Shown: positions 12,055-23,885, counted from the stretch's first letter. The stretch: 64,000 nt of DNA from Solanum dulcamara (GCF_947179165.1 NC_077243.1:52876001-52940000), one strand, 5' to 3'. Notes: generated by a model from the letters alone, not told the origin. Numbers and translations: made by a program.

Positions 12055-12130
12055 TCAAGTAGGTGCATCACCTACTTGAAACTAAATAGGTGCATCACCT
12101 GCTTGTCCAACTAGGTGCATCACCTAATTT
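12055..12130. repeat. Three copies of the inverted repeat AGGTG-CAT-CACCT
   Basis: AGGTGCATCACCT occurs near 12061, 12089 and 12113, each an inverted repeat with 5-bp arms and a 3-nt loop, just downstream of CACGTGGCAT and CCACGTGGCAG. It lies in the solo LTR, where regulatory sites would be expected. Function unknown. Confidence 0.75.
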
Positions 12131-12510
12131 CTTCGAGTAGTCGCGTCGTTTCCTTATTTCTCATTCGTGAGCTCGTAATCTCGTCTCACTTCAAGATCCT
12201 ATGTATTCCTTGCTACTTAAGCTTGACGTGTACTCAAGTAGCTTAGTTTGTAAAATGTCCCAAGTAATAGCTTTCATAAGTAAGTAGAGTCCTAAGACTC
12301 ACTATTTAATCTCCAACTTCTTCTGGATTCTTATAACCCTATTTCCAATCTTTTCTCTTATGGAGTATCTCCTTCTCCTTTTCTTAGGATTATTTGATAG
12401 CATTATAGATTATCCGAATCACATGAAGACTTCTAAAAAACTTAAGAGCCTTTCCAGAAACTTAAGAAGCTTAAAAAGCGTTCCAAGGTACCAAAGTACG
12501 GAGTGTAATA

Positions 12511-12515
12511 ATTTG
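12511..12515. repeat. 5-bp target duplication ATTTG, right
   Basis: Matches 9369-9373; Athila protease coding sequence resumes here. Confidence 0.75.
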
Positions 12516-12794
12516 ATACCCTATGCTATCTTTAAGAAACTTGGGTTGGGTGAGCCTAAACCAACCATGATGCATCTTCTTATAGACGACCACTCCATCA
12601 AACGTCCTATAGAAATCCTCTATGATATTTTGGTAAAGGTGGATAAGTTTTTTTTTGGCCAATTTTGTAATTCTTGATTGTGAGAACAATGTTGAGGTTT
12701 CAATTATTCTTGGTAGGACATTCTTGGCTACCATTAAATCCCTTGTGGATGTGGAAAGCGGTGAATTGAAATTCTGAGTAAATGGTGAGGAAGT
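12516..12794 (+). pseudogene. Athila-like protease, second half
   Basis: It reads LIPYAIFKKLGLGEPKPTMM, then HSIKRPIEILYDILVKVDKF. A frameshift in the T-run near 12650 follows, then FVILDCENNVEVSIILGRTF and SLVDVESGELKF-stop. These are the conserved Athila blocks after the active site, ending with the ILGR(P/T)FL signature. It is cut at 12794 by the second LTR insertion and continues at 14472 (EVTFNVCK-like). Confidence 0.8.
12790..12794. repeat. 5-bp target duplication GAAGT, left
   Basis: GAAGT before the Athila-type solo LTR; repeated at 14472-14476. The gag-pol reading is restored by skipping the insert. Confidence 0.65.
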
Positions 12795-13162
12795 TGACGT
12801 GTCTTCAAAAAAAGGCATTTACGATGCCTAAAACATAAAGTTATTGTAAGTTCTCAAGCGCACTTTGTTAGTTTGGTATGCATTTTTGATTAGTTTTCAT
12901 GATAAGTGAAGTGTGCATTAGTTGGTGTCATTTGTCTTGATATGATGAAGTTTTGATTAGAAGTGGATTGAAGATAGTGTATATGAGACTCACTAATGGT
13001 AATTGAGACTTGTACTGGAAATATGGAGTTGAAACGACAAAGTTTGAGCAAAGGACCAACACGATGAGCCTCACCATGAGTAGTGGTGCACATGGTCGGT
13101 AGTGTGTCCAGTCGTGGAAGGAATAGGACAAGGGAATATAAGAAGCTGGGGAATTGGATCAA

Positions 13163-13410
13163 GTGTGCACACCACGACAGCTATTACTATCCGTGGTGTG
13201 CAATATGCCCCTTTTGGGCTATCATCCAAGAGAAGGCAGTCAACAAATTGGCTAAGGCACACACCAAGAGACACTACCACGATCCGTGGTGCTCACCACT
13301 GGATGTGGTGTGTGCCTTGTGGGATGGCCAGCCATAAATGGCCAAGGACATCACCATGAGACACCACCACAAGCCGTGGGGCTCAGCACTAGTCGTGGTG
13401 GATGCCATCA
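13163..13410. repeat. Cluster of CCACG/CGTGG inverted repeats in LTR U3
   Basis: A perfect 10-bp inverted pair GCACACCACG (13167-13176) and CGTGGTGTGC (13192-13201) is followed by ACCACG-ATC-CGTGGT at 13276-13290 and several weaker copies to 13410. The cluster lies upstream of the TATA box at 13475. It could form stem-loops or bind a dimeric factor; this is inference. Confidence 0.8.
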
Positions 13411-13474
13411 TGTGGTCTTGCGAAGCCAACTTTTTTGAGGTTTTCTAGTTGGTTTAGGATTGAGTTTCAACTTC

Positions 13475-13482
13475 TATAAATA
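13475..13482 (+). promoter_or_regulatory. LTR TATA box
   Basis: TATAAATA in the Athila-type solo LTR, about 1 kb before its end and 3' of the inverted-repeat cluster, in a position suitable for the LTR promoter. Confidence 0.6.
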
Positions 13483-14471
13483 CAAAAGTTTGTTCTAGGT
13501 TTAGACACACGATTTTCGTATTATCTGGAGGCTACATTGAATGACTCTAAATATTATTTTTGAGAGATTTCCTTTTTTCAAATACACGCCCGAGCAACAA
13601 CATTAGAACACAAGTTTTTGTGTCTTCTTTTGTCTTTTGTTTTGGTGATTTGAATCAAGGTTTTATTCTTCATTTTTAAGTTGATTTGTCAATATTTTTA
13701 ATTCTTATACATATAATTTCTTCATCTTTTGTTGATGTTTTCATCACAATTATGCAAGGCTAATCTCACAACTAGGATTGTGGGAACGATGATAACATAA
13801 CTAGGTAGGCAAATATAGGATTGATTTTTGTGATTTATTTTTGTATGTATTCTGATTTTCTTCATTCAAAAGTCTTTTTAGTGAGTGCACGCAATAAGAA
13901 CTTTCCCATATTCATTGCTTTCTCAGGAGGGAGGTAGTGATTAGAAAAAGATTATCACAATAGAAATTCAAACGAACAAAACTTCATCTAATTTACTTGA
14001 GATCGAGAGGAGACAGTACTCTGAGATCCAAGACGATTGTTATTAAAGCATGCATTCTGAGACTGGGAGGATATAAATGAGATACGTCTAAGAAGGATTG
14101 ATAGGTGAATTTGATGTTACTTGACTCGCTAGATTTTGCATGTAAAACATTTATTAATATCATGAATACGAGTTCTCTATTAGGTTATAAGTCACGGGGA
14201 TCAAAACCTTAGCCTATTCTTCATATTGTTTACAAACTAAATCTTGTTTATTTTTCATTATAGTGTTACTTGTTCTTAAATCAAAATCAAAACTCCCACT
14301 TTTATTTTATGCACTCTTATTTTCAGGAAATAACAATTACAACTAACATGGGTTAGCTAATAGAATTATTTCAACCTATTCCCTGTGGGATCGACCCCGA
14401 CTCTTAGTTGAGTAAATATTCTACTTACAATAGTCTGTAATTCTTTCTAGATGTAAAATTAAACGTTATTA

Positions 14472-14476
14472 GAAGT
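14472..14476. repeat. 5-bp target duplication GAAGT, right
   Basis: Matches 12790-12794 and marks the right border of the nested solo LTR. Confidence 0.65.
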
Positions 14477-17435
14477 CACATTCAATGTTTGTAAATTAAT
14501 GAAGCAACCAAATGAACTCCATGTGATATCGGTCATTGGCATGATTGATGAAGCGGTTGCAAGTGTGAATGAAGTTGCAAGTGTGGGTGAATCGTTGGCT
14601 ACTGTATTATTGAACTTGGATAGGGAAGAAATCCACGATTATGATGAAGTTGTGGCTGGCCTTTTGGGTCTTGGGTCCTATCCCAAGAACCCTATGAAAC
14701 TTGATATTGATTTAAAGAATAGAGAGACTCCACCCACAAAGCCATCCATCAATAAATCACCAAAGCTTGAATTGAAGGTTCTCCCTTACGATCTCCGATA
14801 TATATTTTTGGGAGCAAATAGAACTTTGCCCATTATTTTTTCTGGGGATTTGCTTTAATGGCAAGTGCAAGCACTTGTTAGTGTGTTGAAAAGGTTTGTC
14901 AAAGCTATTGGTTGGACGATTTTTGATATTGTGGGAATTCCTCTCGGTATTTGCACTCATAAAATTCAATTGTCTAGTGAATGTAAGCCAAGTATTGAGC
15001 ATTAAAGGAGGTTGAATCCTCCAATGCAAGAAGTTGTTAAGAAAAAGATTATTAAGTGGCTTGATGTGGGTATTGTCTACTCTATTGCGGATAGCAAATG
15101 GGTAGGTCCCGTTCAATGTGTTCCCAAGAAAGGTGATATGACCATTTTCCCAAATGAGAAGAATGAATTAGTGTCGATGAGATCGGTGACTGGGTGGAGA
15201 GTGTGTATGGATTATCAAAAGTTAAATGCTTGGACTGAAAAGGATTATTTTCCCATGCCTTTCATGGACCAAATGCTTCATAGACTTGCGGGTTGAGTAT
15301 GGTTTTTTTTCTTAAATGGCTATTCCAGTTATAATCAAATCCGCATTGCTCTCTGAAAAACCAATAAAAGATAACCTTCACTTGTCCATATGACACTTTT
15401 GCATTCAAGTGTATGCCCTTTGGTCTATGTAATGCTCCTGTGATATTTTAAAGGTATATGCTATCTATTTTTGTTTATATGATAGAGGACACAATAGAAG
15501 TCTTGATGGATGGCTTCTTAGTTGTGGGAGATACATTCATAGCTTACCCTGAACATCTTGGGAGAGTTTTGCAAAGGTGTGTTGAAACGAATCTTGTTCT
15601 CAATTGGGAGAAATATCACTTTATGGTGAAGAAAGGTATTTTGTTGGAACATAAAATTTTGGGGGACGACATTAAGGTTGATTAAGAAAAGGTTGAGGTT
15701 ATTGCCTGATTACCTCCTCCTATTTGAATCAAAGGTATGCGAAGGTTATTGGGCCACATAGGTTTCTACCAGAGGTTTATAAAGGACTTATCTGAGGTGG
15801 CATACTCTCTTTGCAAGTTACTTGAAAAGGAGAGTGTGTTCGAATTTGATGAAGTTTGTGTGAAAGCGTTTTTTTGTCTTAAGGAGAAGCTTGTTTCAAC
15901 TCCTTTCATTGGTGGTTCAGATTGGAGTATTCCTTTTGACCTAATGTGTAATGTAGCATTAGGGGCTATGCTTGGCCAATGGAAGGGAAACTTATTTTAT
16001 CCAGTCTATTATGTTAGCAAGACCTTAAATGTGGCTCAAAAGAGCTGCACCCTCACCGAGGAAAAATTATTAGCCTTTGTGTATGATTTTGATAAATTTA
16101 GAGCCTATCTTTTGGGGACAAAGTGGTAGTACACGCCAGCCATGCTGCTATACGCTACTTAATAGCTAAGAAAGATGCAAAGCCACGCTTGATTCATTGG
16201 GTGTTGTTAGTGTAAGAATTTAATTTTGAAGTCAAGGATCGAAAAGGTTGTGAGAACCAAGTAGTGGACCACTTGTAAAGGCTTGAATGCGATGTAGTCG
16301 TGTTTGGTGAAAAGGACATCGAAGAGGCTTTTCCTGTTGAGTTGGTGATGGTTGTATCGAGTGGAACTCCACCACGGTATGCTGATTTTGCTAATTATGT
16401 GATGTATGGAATTCCTCCCAAAGTGTTGAACTTTTTTCAACGAAAGAGGTTTCTCTTTAATTCTAAGAAATACTTTTGGAATGAGCCTTATCTATTTTGG
16501 GAGTGTACAGATCATATGATTATAATGTGTATGCCGGACGTTGAGGAGGATGCTATTCTTGATGCTTGCCATGCGTCATCGGTTGGTGGGCACCATAGTT
16601 GAGTGTGTACAACTTCTAAGGTACTCCAAAGTTGCTATTATTGGCCAATATTGTACCAATATGCCAACTCTCTTGTTAAGAAATGTGAGCAATGTGAAAA
16701 GCAAGGAGAGGTGTCAAGATGACATGAATTATCTATCACTCTTATTCTAGAGGTATAGTTGTTTGATGTTTGGGGAATTGATTTTATGGGCCCTTTTGTG
16801 AGTTCTTATAGGAATAAATATGTATTGGCTGTGGTGGATTATGTGTCAAAATGGGTAGAGGCAGTGGCCCTACCTAAAATTTAATTACTAAAAAGATGTA
16901 TCTTCACAAGGTTTGGCACTCCACGTGCAATTATTAGTGATGGTAGTTTGTACTTTTGCAACCACATGTTTACATCGCTGCTGATTAAATATGGAGTAAA
17001 AAACAAAGTTGCCATGCCCTATCATCCCCAAACATGTGGAAAGTTGAGGTGTCAAACCGAAAAATCAAAGGCATCTTATCTAAGACAATTAATACAAATA
17101 GAACCGATTAGTCCTGGAAGTTAGATGATGCTTTGTGGGCATATAGAACTGTATACAACACACCAATTGGCATGTCATTTTGTCAATTAGTGTTTAGTAA
17201 ATCTTGTCATCTACCGATTGAACTTGAACATAAGGTGATGTGGGCCTTGATGGATATGAACTTGAATTGGGAGTTGCATCGAAGGATTGAGTTGACCAAT
17301 TTCATGCTTTGGAAGAGTTTGAGATTCGAGATTATGAGAGCTCAACCCCTTTATGAGGAGTGAATGAAGAAGTGGCATGAAGCCAAAATCCTTTAACGGT
17401 AATTTAAAGTTGGTTATCTTGTGTTACTCTCCCAA
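14472..17435 (+). pseudogene. Athila-like pol: linker, RT, RNase H, integrase (decayed)
   Basis: The linker/N-terminal RT part reads GESLATVLLNLDREEIHDYDEV and NPMKLDIDLKNRETPPTKPS (14595-14760). RT: RVCMDYQKLNAWTEKDYFPM near 15205, a frameshift at the T-run 15302, CPFGLCNAP-like near 15413, then IEVLMDGFLVVGDT, where the catalytic Asp pair is Asp-Gly. RNase H and connection: LLGHIGFYQRFIKDLSEVAYSLCKLLEKE (15745), VYYVSKTLN (16005), [10 protein letters not shown]. Integrase: HHCC region (GGHHS at 16585, CEQCEKQ at 16693), GIDFMGPF near 16777, ISDGSLYF, and an acidic end region to 17360. Many stops and frameshifts. The end is lost at the junction with the reverse LTR. Confidence 0.85.
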
Positions 17436-18036
17436 AAACAGGAAGTCATATGTATAGAGCTACTACAAAATGAATACAAGTCCCAAAAGTGGATCAAAAA
17501 AGCAAAGACTTGTCTCAAAAGCAAAAGGAGACAGGAAAGGTCCAGGATGCCATGTGCTCACCCTCGCCTCCGAATCAGACTGCAGGAAGCTTGATGTCAA
17601 TGCTGGTAGATGGTTCTTGAACCTGCATCACAAAAATAAATGTAGTGTAGTATGAGTATCAAAGTAATAGGTACTCATTAGGCATCATAGACCGACTGAG
17701 TAGGAAAGTAAAATTAATATGAAATGCTAGAATTTAAACACAATAGAAAAGAAATTGTGGGAAACTAATAGGAATGCACACTAGTGTACTACAAACAGAA
17801 GGAAATAAGGTACAACTAACTAAACCCAACTGGACCCCCATAATTTCAGAAGGTGCACTTGTGCAGAAGGTTAAGTAAAAGTTGAATGGGCTTCCATAAG
17901 ACAGACAAGTGCATAAAAGAATTAAGAACCACAAAGAGAATCTGAAGATACTTCAAATATTTACACGATCTTTCACAGACTTGAATTGAATCAAATAAGC
18001 TCCAGGGACTTCAGCCATGACAGAATATGAGCTAAC

Positions 18037-18396
18037 GACTTTAACTAAAGCAAAGAATGAGCTAAGGACTCTAACTAAGGCAAAAGATACGTCAAAGACT
18101 CTTATCAAGGTGAAAGATATGCCAATGACTCTAACCAAGGTAAAAGATACGATAGAGATTCAAACCGATGCGAAAGATATGCCAAGGACTCTAAAAAAGT
18201 CAATACATACGTTAGGGACTCTAACTAAGGCAAAATATATGACAAGGACTCTAACCAAGGCAAAAGATACGCCAATGACTCTAACTGAGCTGAAAGGTAT
18301 GCCAAGGAATCTAACCAAGAAAAAAGATTGTCCGAGCACTCTAATCAAAGCTCAATATAAGGCGAGGACTCTAACAAAGGCTGATATCCGAGATAG
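18037..18396 (-). repeat. 30-bp LTR minisatellite, 12 units
   Basis: Twelve consecutive 30-bp units of the form GACTCTAACCAAGGCAAAAG + 10 bp, all the same length. The related forward LTR of element C carries the same array in the opposite orientation at 38503-38870. Because 30 is a multiple of three, the + strand stays open over 18017-18424 as a TLTKAKDTPM-like decapeptide repeat; I treat that as a by-product, not a gene. Confidence 0.9.
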
Positions 18397-19544
18397 AGAC
18401 TTTAATCATAACCCTGTGGAGTGAATCAGGGACTTTAACCAAGAGTAGAGATGGGTTGGTTCGATTTAAGATCAGCGGCCAGAAGAGCATCTAAGGGAGA
18501 ACCCAATCCAAGTTCCATCAATAAATAACTCCAAGACCAAACCAAATCCAACCTGAATTGAAGAGCGGCCTTCGAACAAGACTCTAGTACATAGTAGCTG
18601 ACATAAAGAGGGAATTATGGATATAAGGTCTTAAGTGCTCGGTTACTACCTAGATAAGGCTTAGACTATCAGGAAAAAATCTTTTATATCTGTCTAATGG
18701 GAGCTAAGTCATTTGAAGTAACGTAGGAGAGAATCTAAGGCCTATCGGCTCCAACTACGCAAGTCTATGGCAAACACTAGTCTGAGCCTAGACTAAGGCC
18801 AATAATGCTCAACATCAACCAATAAACAGATTACAATCACACCACAAGGCAAGGATGATAAAGATAAGTAAACCAACATACCAGCGATCCCGAATTACCC
18901 AAAGTAGGCTTAAAACATATAATTTATGAAACTAGACATGGTCAATGTGAACACACCCAAAATTTACACAAATCAATATACATTTACATATTCAAGCTCA
19001 ATCTAAATGTCGGGAAGTCGTAGCCTACCTTTAGGCCAACCGCGTGTACTCCAATCACTTCTCTAGAGCCTTTACCTTTAGTTCAACCTTTGAATGCTGC
19101 CACACTATCAAAAATTATATTACTACGCCAATACGATCATTTATACACTAAAATAACTTAAAATGGAGACAAACTAATTTTGGAGTTTAAAATGGAAAAG
19201 TAGGACCTAGGCCAGAAATTTTAAAATTGACTCCGTCAAAAGGTCCTAATTAGCTCCCTGAATTTGTGTTCAAAATGAAATACAATTTAGGGATCAAAAT
19301 AGTCTACAATCAAACATGCAAGAAAGAAAACTTAAGCACACATTAGTGGCCAAGGAGAGGTCTAGGGTAAAGGAAGTTACCTCCGAAACCATGCTACAAT
19401 ATTTCCTTGAGATTGCCCACACAATTCTCTAGCAATTCCCAGCAACAACACACCAAATCGACCAAGAAAATAGTCTATAGGCTCTCAAATTAGTTCTCAA
19501 ACTTATGAGAAAAAGACCCCAAAATTGGGTCTTAACAGACCCCA

Positions 19545-19745
19545 GGCGTCGCAAAAGCGACAACTAATGTCTCTATAGAGACTGGGCCAAGAGGCGGGCT
19601 TCGCTTAAGTGAGCCACTGACCGTTTAAGCGATAGTCGCTAAAGTGAGGGCCTGGGTCGCTTAAGCATCTAGCCTTGAGCTAGCCAGCCCCGCTTAAGCA
19701 ATTCCCTAGCCTCTTAAATGATAGTCTCTAGAGAGAATCTAGGGA
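19545..19745. repeat. Cluster of GCTTAAGC and AGCGA/TCGCT palindromes
   Basis: GCTTAAGC occurs at 19659-19666 and 19692-19699; AGCGA-TAG-TCGCT at 19628-19640; GTCGCAAAAGCGAC near 19548. It lies inside the reverse LTR, in the U3-like part. A matching cluster with slightly different words occupies the same LTR position in element D (27070-27205). Confidence 0.8.
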
Positions 19746-20276
19746 CACAAAAGAGGTGGCACCAGCATCATGCACTGAAAATTTGAGCTAAATCCTCAAG
19801 AACTTTGCTTGGGTGCTTGAGATTGGTTCGAAACCCTGTGCACACAAATGAGATATGCTACCCTACCAAATTCGACGTTCCCGACTCAATGACAAAGTTG
19901 ATACTTCCATTTGAGGTCATCTAAATAAAAAGTAGATCTCACACCCTAGTTTCATTTTTAGTCAAATTCAACAGGGGCCTCATGATTATACCGGAAACCT
20001 CGGGAAGCGCCCAAAGTGTCATTCTTGACCAACTCGACATTTTAGAGCTAACCACACTAACAGAATTCTCATTCGAGAGTATTTTCCAAGAATTTTGATC
20101 GAAGTGAACTATTCAAGCTCCAAAAGCTCCAAAACACAAAAACATGCATAAATCCCAAACGAACTACTAGGCGACCGAACAATTAGTGCCAGTAAGTCAT
20201 GAATGACTTGGGATCGCTATAGGAACACTCTAAATCATGAAAAGAAGGAATTTACACAAAAATGGCCCGGAAGATC

Positions 20277-21581
20277 ATTACATAAATAAATATGCATTTC
20301 TTGTATTTATTTTATTTATACATTTTTCTCAATAAAATAATAATTGTAAAATATATAATGATTCATGTAGGAGTGCAACTATCCAAGAAATAAAATAGCT
20401 TTTATGTACTTCTTGTGTAATTTTAAAATAAATAAATTTTATATGAATGATAGACATAGTAAATAATCCAAAATATTTTTTTAAAAAATTAAAAAATATC
20501 GTAAAAGAAAAAGTGATTTGACTTTCTAAATAGTAATGCCTTCACATAAAATAAAATGAAAGGAAAACTTTATATCCTTAACAAAAAAAATAAAACCAAG
20601 CAACATATTACATTATGTCATGATAAATTTACTGACATGTTAGACATCGTGCATATTTACTTCTTAATGATTTTGTCTTATGAGATGGATATTAATTAAT
20701 ATGTATTTACAAGTCTATTCATAGATCCATTTGCTTTTTTACCTTAAGCTCAAAAACTATAAATTTTGTTACCATTGCTTGTGACACTACTTCAACAAAT
20801 TTAGAATTTAATATTATAATGAATAATTTATTGAGTTCTTATATGATGAGCTTTCTATTGAAAGTAATGACCTTAGCTTAGATGATAAAATCAGTGAATA
20901 TAATTTTGTGTTGTTTATTAATTTGAGCTTAAAATCAATTTTCACTTTTGTTCTTTCTTCTCAGTATATTTAGCAAAAAGAATGAATCGCCCTATTTAAT
21001 TTTGTGTTTCAATAATAAATATTAGAATATCAGTGCCATAAAGAAAAATAAAGAAGAAAATTTATAAATAAATGATCATCTGCTTCAATAAATTGTTCGT
21101 TTGTGAGGTATAGTTTCATTTAACATTACAACGTCACATATCCAATATTATTAAACCATTGTTTCTTTACTCATTTGAGGTTGAAAATCGTGTTAGCATT
21201 TTTTGAACACCCACATATTTTTTTGCAATATATTATAACACCTTATAAAATTCTACCTAAAGATCTCCACCTTTAATCGTAACTGCATCAGCTTGAACTT
21301 AGTGATGTTCTACTTATTCATGAAATTTAAGGTTCATTCCCAAGTATAGAAAGCGTATCGGATGTGTTTAGGGTGATAAAGGACCTCTAGCACTAAGTTG
21401 AGTTCATAACTTTTCTATCGGCTAAGTTTTTTACACGAATTCATGTAATGATCAGCCTCAAATGACGATATCTCTCAGAATATGAAGTTTTAGGTCATTT
21501 ATGACCTACCAAATTAAAGGTCTATGAGTCTTCCACTCATCAATTCAACTTATGAGTAAAAGGTTATCTATATTTTACTAG
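20277..21581. other. AT-rich non-coding DNA
   Basis: Strongly AT-rich with many poly-A/T runs. I see no open frame of note, LTR match, terminal inverted repeat or RNA gene. It is probably the local target DNA into which the flanking LTRs inserted. Confidence 0.5.
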
Positions 21582-21586
21582 AGGAT
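21582..21586. repeat. 5-bp target duplication AGGAT, left
   Basis: AGGAT immediately before TGTAAG; the same five bases follow GACA at 23786-23790. Confidence 0.9.
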
Positions 21587-23785
21587 TGTAAGACCCCGAA
21601 AGTCGGAAAGTTGAAAGCAAGAAGAAATTCTCAAAATTCGAACTGACTTCATCTTTACAAGTCGCTCTATGACTCGTATGAGTGAGTTGTAGAGTGAGCC
21701 TCACAATTTTTTTCAGTACCCTACGCAAAAGAGATTCTACGACTCAACAAGTCAAGTCGTAAGAATGACTTATTCCAAAACTTCAAAAACCCATGTTTCA
21801 GAGTTCCTCAGGATCTTCAACTTGATAGGATGAATCGTAGAAACTTCGACGATTTGTAGAAGTGAGTCGTAACCAAAGTTCAGAGACTCTAGAACTGGCA
21901 GGTTTTGGAAACCTGCATGACGAATCTAAACGACAACTCGTAATCATGAAGACGAGTCATAGAAATGACTCGTATGCAAATTTCAGAGACTCAAATTCAG
22001 GCCCTTTTCTTAGACATGCAAGACGAGTCATCTTGACGACTCATCATCTTTTCTATGACTCGTTGAGTCATCTCGTAGGTCCAAAATTCTATCTATAATA
22101 AATGATAGTTATGTCATTTTCCAAGTTCGGTTCAATGAATCTAGACACAATTATGATTAAGTTTAAGCCTATATCTACCCAATCCTTTGAAATTCCCTCA
22201 TTCTAAATTATTCTTCTAAAATTCTCTAAGGCAAGAACTCAATTATCTCAAGGTTCCTCTCCAAGCGTCAAGCTAGGGTTTTGGATCTCACCAAGATTTC
22301 TTGTTCAATTCTAGGTGGATTCAATTAAGGTATGTGGGGATTGATCCATGATTTCCATTCACCCATGGATTCCCAAAGTTTTCTCAAAATCTTATTCAAT
22401 TTTCAATAGTTATGAACCCTAGTTTTGATGAATTGCACTGAGCTATTTCAATTTCGTTTTAAATTTTATCAATGGTTATTCCAATCACGTTTCTACATGA
22501 ATTGCATGATTTTAAGTTGAATTATGAATTCCCATGCATAGAACTATTTTTGAGTTATGATTATGAAGTTAAAGATGATTTTCATGAGTTGATTATGAGT
22601 TTAATGATTTTCAAGGAAAGTTCTATGATTTAAAGTTGAGATTATGATTTTGATGATGAAGTTATGATGATGATCAAGCTATGATCAAGATAGTTATTAT
22701 GGTGTGACAAATATAATTTTGACACAATCATGTCTAAAGATGGTGATAAGGACAATTCTCACCAAAGTTATGGATTCCTATGAATCACTAAAGTTAATGA
22801 TCTATTCCTAATATGCTTTTAAAGATGGATTGATAGGTAGTTACTATCTTTCCCTATTATGTTATGATCATGTTTTAATGAATTTCGTTGGGATATTAAC
22901 TAAGCACTGATAGGACCTCTAGGTGAGGTTCGGTCTGGTAACGCAGTTAGTTACCCAAGAGAATCTTAGTAGCAACCTAAAGTCCCAAACTACGTTACCC
23001 GCATAGGATTGAGTTCATGGACTATTTAGTGGATCCACATATAGCATAGTTGAGTTGAGTAGCATGATGTAGTATACCCTAGCAAGGTAGACTCCCTCTT
23101 TCTCGATGAAGGTTTAATTTGATTCCATGTTATAGCAAGCATGGTCTTAAGATATCAGTGAATGGTCCTATCCCATACAAATTGAAGGTTAAGCTATGAG
23201 TTTTACGATAAAATTTTATGATATGCATTGACCAAGAGTTTTTATATGTTTTCAAATGCTTTTAAACTTTGCTCATGTTCGTTATGTTGGTCATACATTT
23301 TATGTCATATTGATCATGTCCTATTACTTGTTCATGCATATCTCACATACTTAGTACCTTCTACGTACTAAAGAATATTTTGCCTACATTATCTCATAAT
23401 GTAGGAGCGGACGTCGATCATCTGATACTTGACTAGAGTTCTTTAGATATCAAAAAGTTGGTGAGTCCTTATTCCATCGAGGACATAGCTTTCTTTCCAC
23501 ATTATTTTATTGACGTTCTTCTATTGTTTCGGGTAAGCTAGGAGCTTGTCCTAATCCTTCATCAAATATTAGACTAGAGGCATGTTTAGATGCTATGTGA
23601 TGTAGTCCGGTTGGACATCTATTGAGTTTCTATTCCTTAGACCCATTCCTTTGAGTTGTTACTTCCGCTGATTTTTGCTATGTTTCTTTACATTATGAAT
23701 ACAATGTATGCTAAGATGGCTTATTTGGGATCCCTCATAGTACCGATCACTGTGTCACGGCTTGGCCCTAGTTCGGGTCATGACA
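21587..23785 (+). mobile_element. Solo LTR (2.2 kb) with perfect target duplication
   Basis: It begins TGTAAGACCCCGAAAG and ends CGGGTCATGACA (TG..CA), flanked by AGGAT at 21582-21586 and 23786-23790. It is non-coding with no internal genes or primer site. Its U3 has a cluster of GACTCGT/ACGAGTC inverted repeats (21650-22080). It is a different family from elements A, C and D, although its end (GGGTCATGACA) is chromovirus-like. Confidence 0.9.
21650..22080. repeat. Cluster of ACGAGTC/GACTCGT inverted repeats in solo LTR
   Basis: The best example is ACGAGTCAT (21952-21960), a 4-nt loop, and ATGACTCGT (21965-21973), perfect 9-bp arms. Further GACTCGT, GAGTCGT and AAGTCGT words fill the interval. 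Position and style parallel the palindrome clusters in the other LTRs. Confidence 0.8.
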
Positions 23786-23790
23786 AGGAT
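23786..23790. repeat. 5-bp target duplication AGGAT, right
   Basis: Perfect match to 21582-21586. Confidence 0.9.
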
Positions 23791-23885
23791 AGTCAAATTG
23801 GTCATGTGCTTTGCATGCTAAAAGCATGAACGCGCCTTGTTAGGCCATTTTTTTTAGTAGTCACGATATTAAGTTAATCTATTTA

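Larger units (their letters stand above)
9374..12510 (-). mobile_element. Solo LTR (3.1 kb), probably reverse, inserted in Athila protease
   Basis: The insert is bounded by ATTTG at 9369-9373 and 12511-12515, and the Athila protease reads through once it is skipped. It is non-coding; the primer site and internal genes are absent, so it fits LTR-LTR recombination. Left end TGTCATGATC..; right end ..GAGTGTAATA (reverse complement TATTACACTCC, a decayed TGTTACACTCC-like LTR start), which suggests the - orientation. It holds an (ATATC)n tract, a triple AGGTGCATCACCT repeat and CACGTGG. Open frames such as 9681-10070 have no protein similarity I recognise. Confidence 0.8.
12795..14471 (+). mobile_element. 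Athila-type solo LTR (1.7 kb) nested in Athila
   Basis: It begins TGACGTG and ends ..GTTATTA, close to the ..GTTATCA end of the host Athila LTR with C changed to T. It contains a cluster of CCACG..CGTGG inverted repeats (13165-13410), a TATA box and the Athila-like GTGGGATCGACCCCGACTC near its end. No primer site or gag follows; host pol resumes at once, so it is a solo LTR. Open frames at 13071-13359 overlap on both strands and reflect the palindrome cluster. Confidence 0.75.
17435..20276 (-). repeat. Truncated reverse chromovirus LTR
   Basis: On the - strand the LTR starts at 20276 (TGTAATGATCTTCC..), like the D and C LTRs. Shared blocks: GTAGCCTACCTTTAGGCC (19020), TGCTGCCACACTATCAAAAA (19097), CATAGACCGACTGAG (17687) and GTCATATGTATAGAGCTACTAC (17446). 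The terminal R/U5 part and the primer site are missing; it abuts Athila sequence at about 17435. It contains the 30-bp minisatellite and a GCTTAAGC palindrome cluster. Confidence 0.75.

Noticed and set aside
13071..13359. Overlapping 69-90-codon frames as small genes
   Set aside because: They overlap on both strands over a palindrome cluster in an LTR; open reading on both strands follows from the symmetry.
14472..17435. Endogenous pararetrovirus (caulimovirus-like) RT
   Set aside because: RNase H is followed by an integrase with HHCC and core motifs, and LTR/primer site are of Athila type; pararetroviruses lack integrase.
18037..18396. Regular 30-bp repeats as a CRISPR array
   Set aside because: The units are contiguous with no unique spacers, lie inside a plant LTR, and recur in another LTR as a minisatellite.
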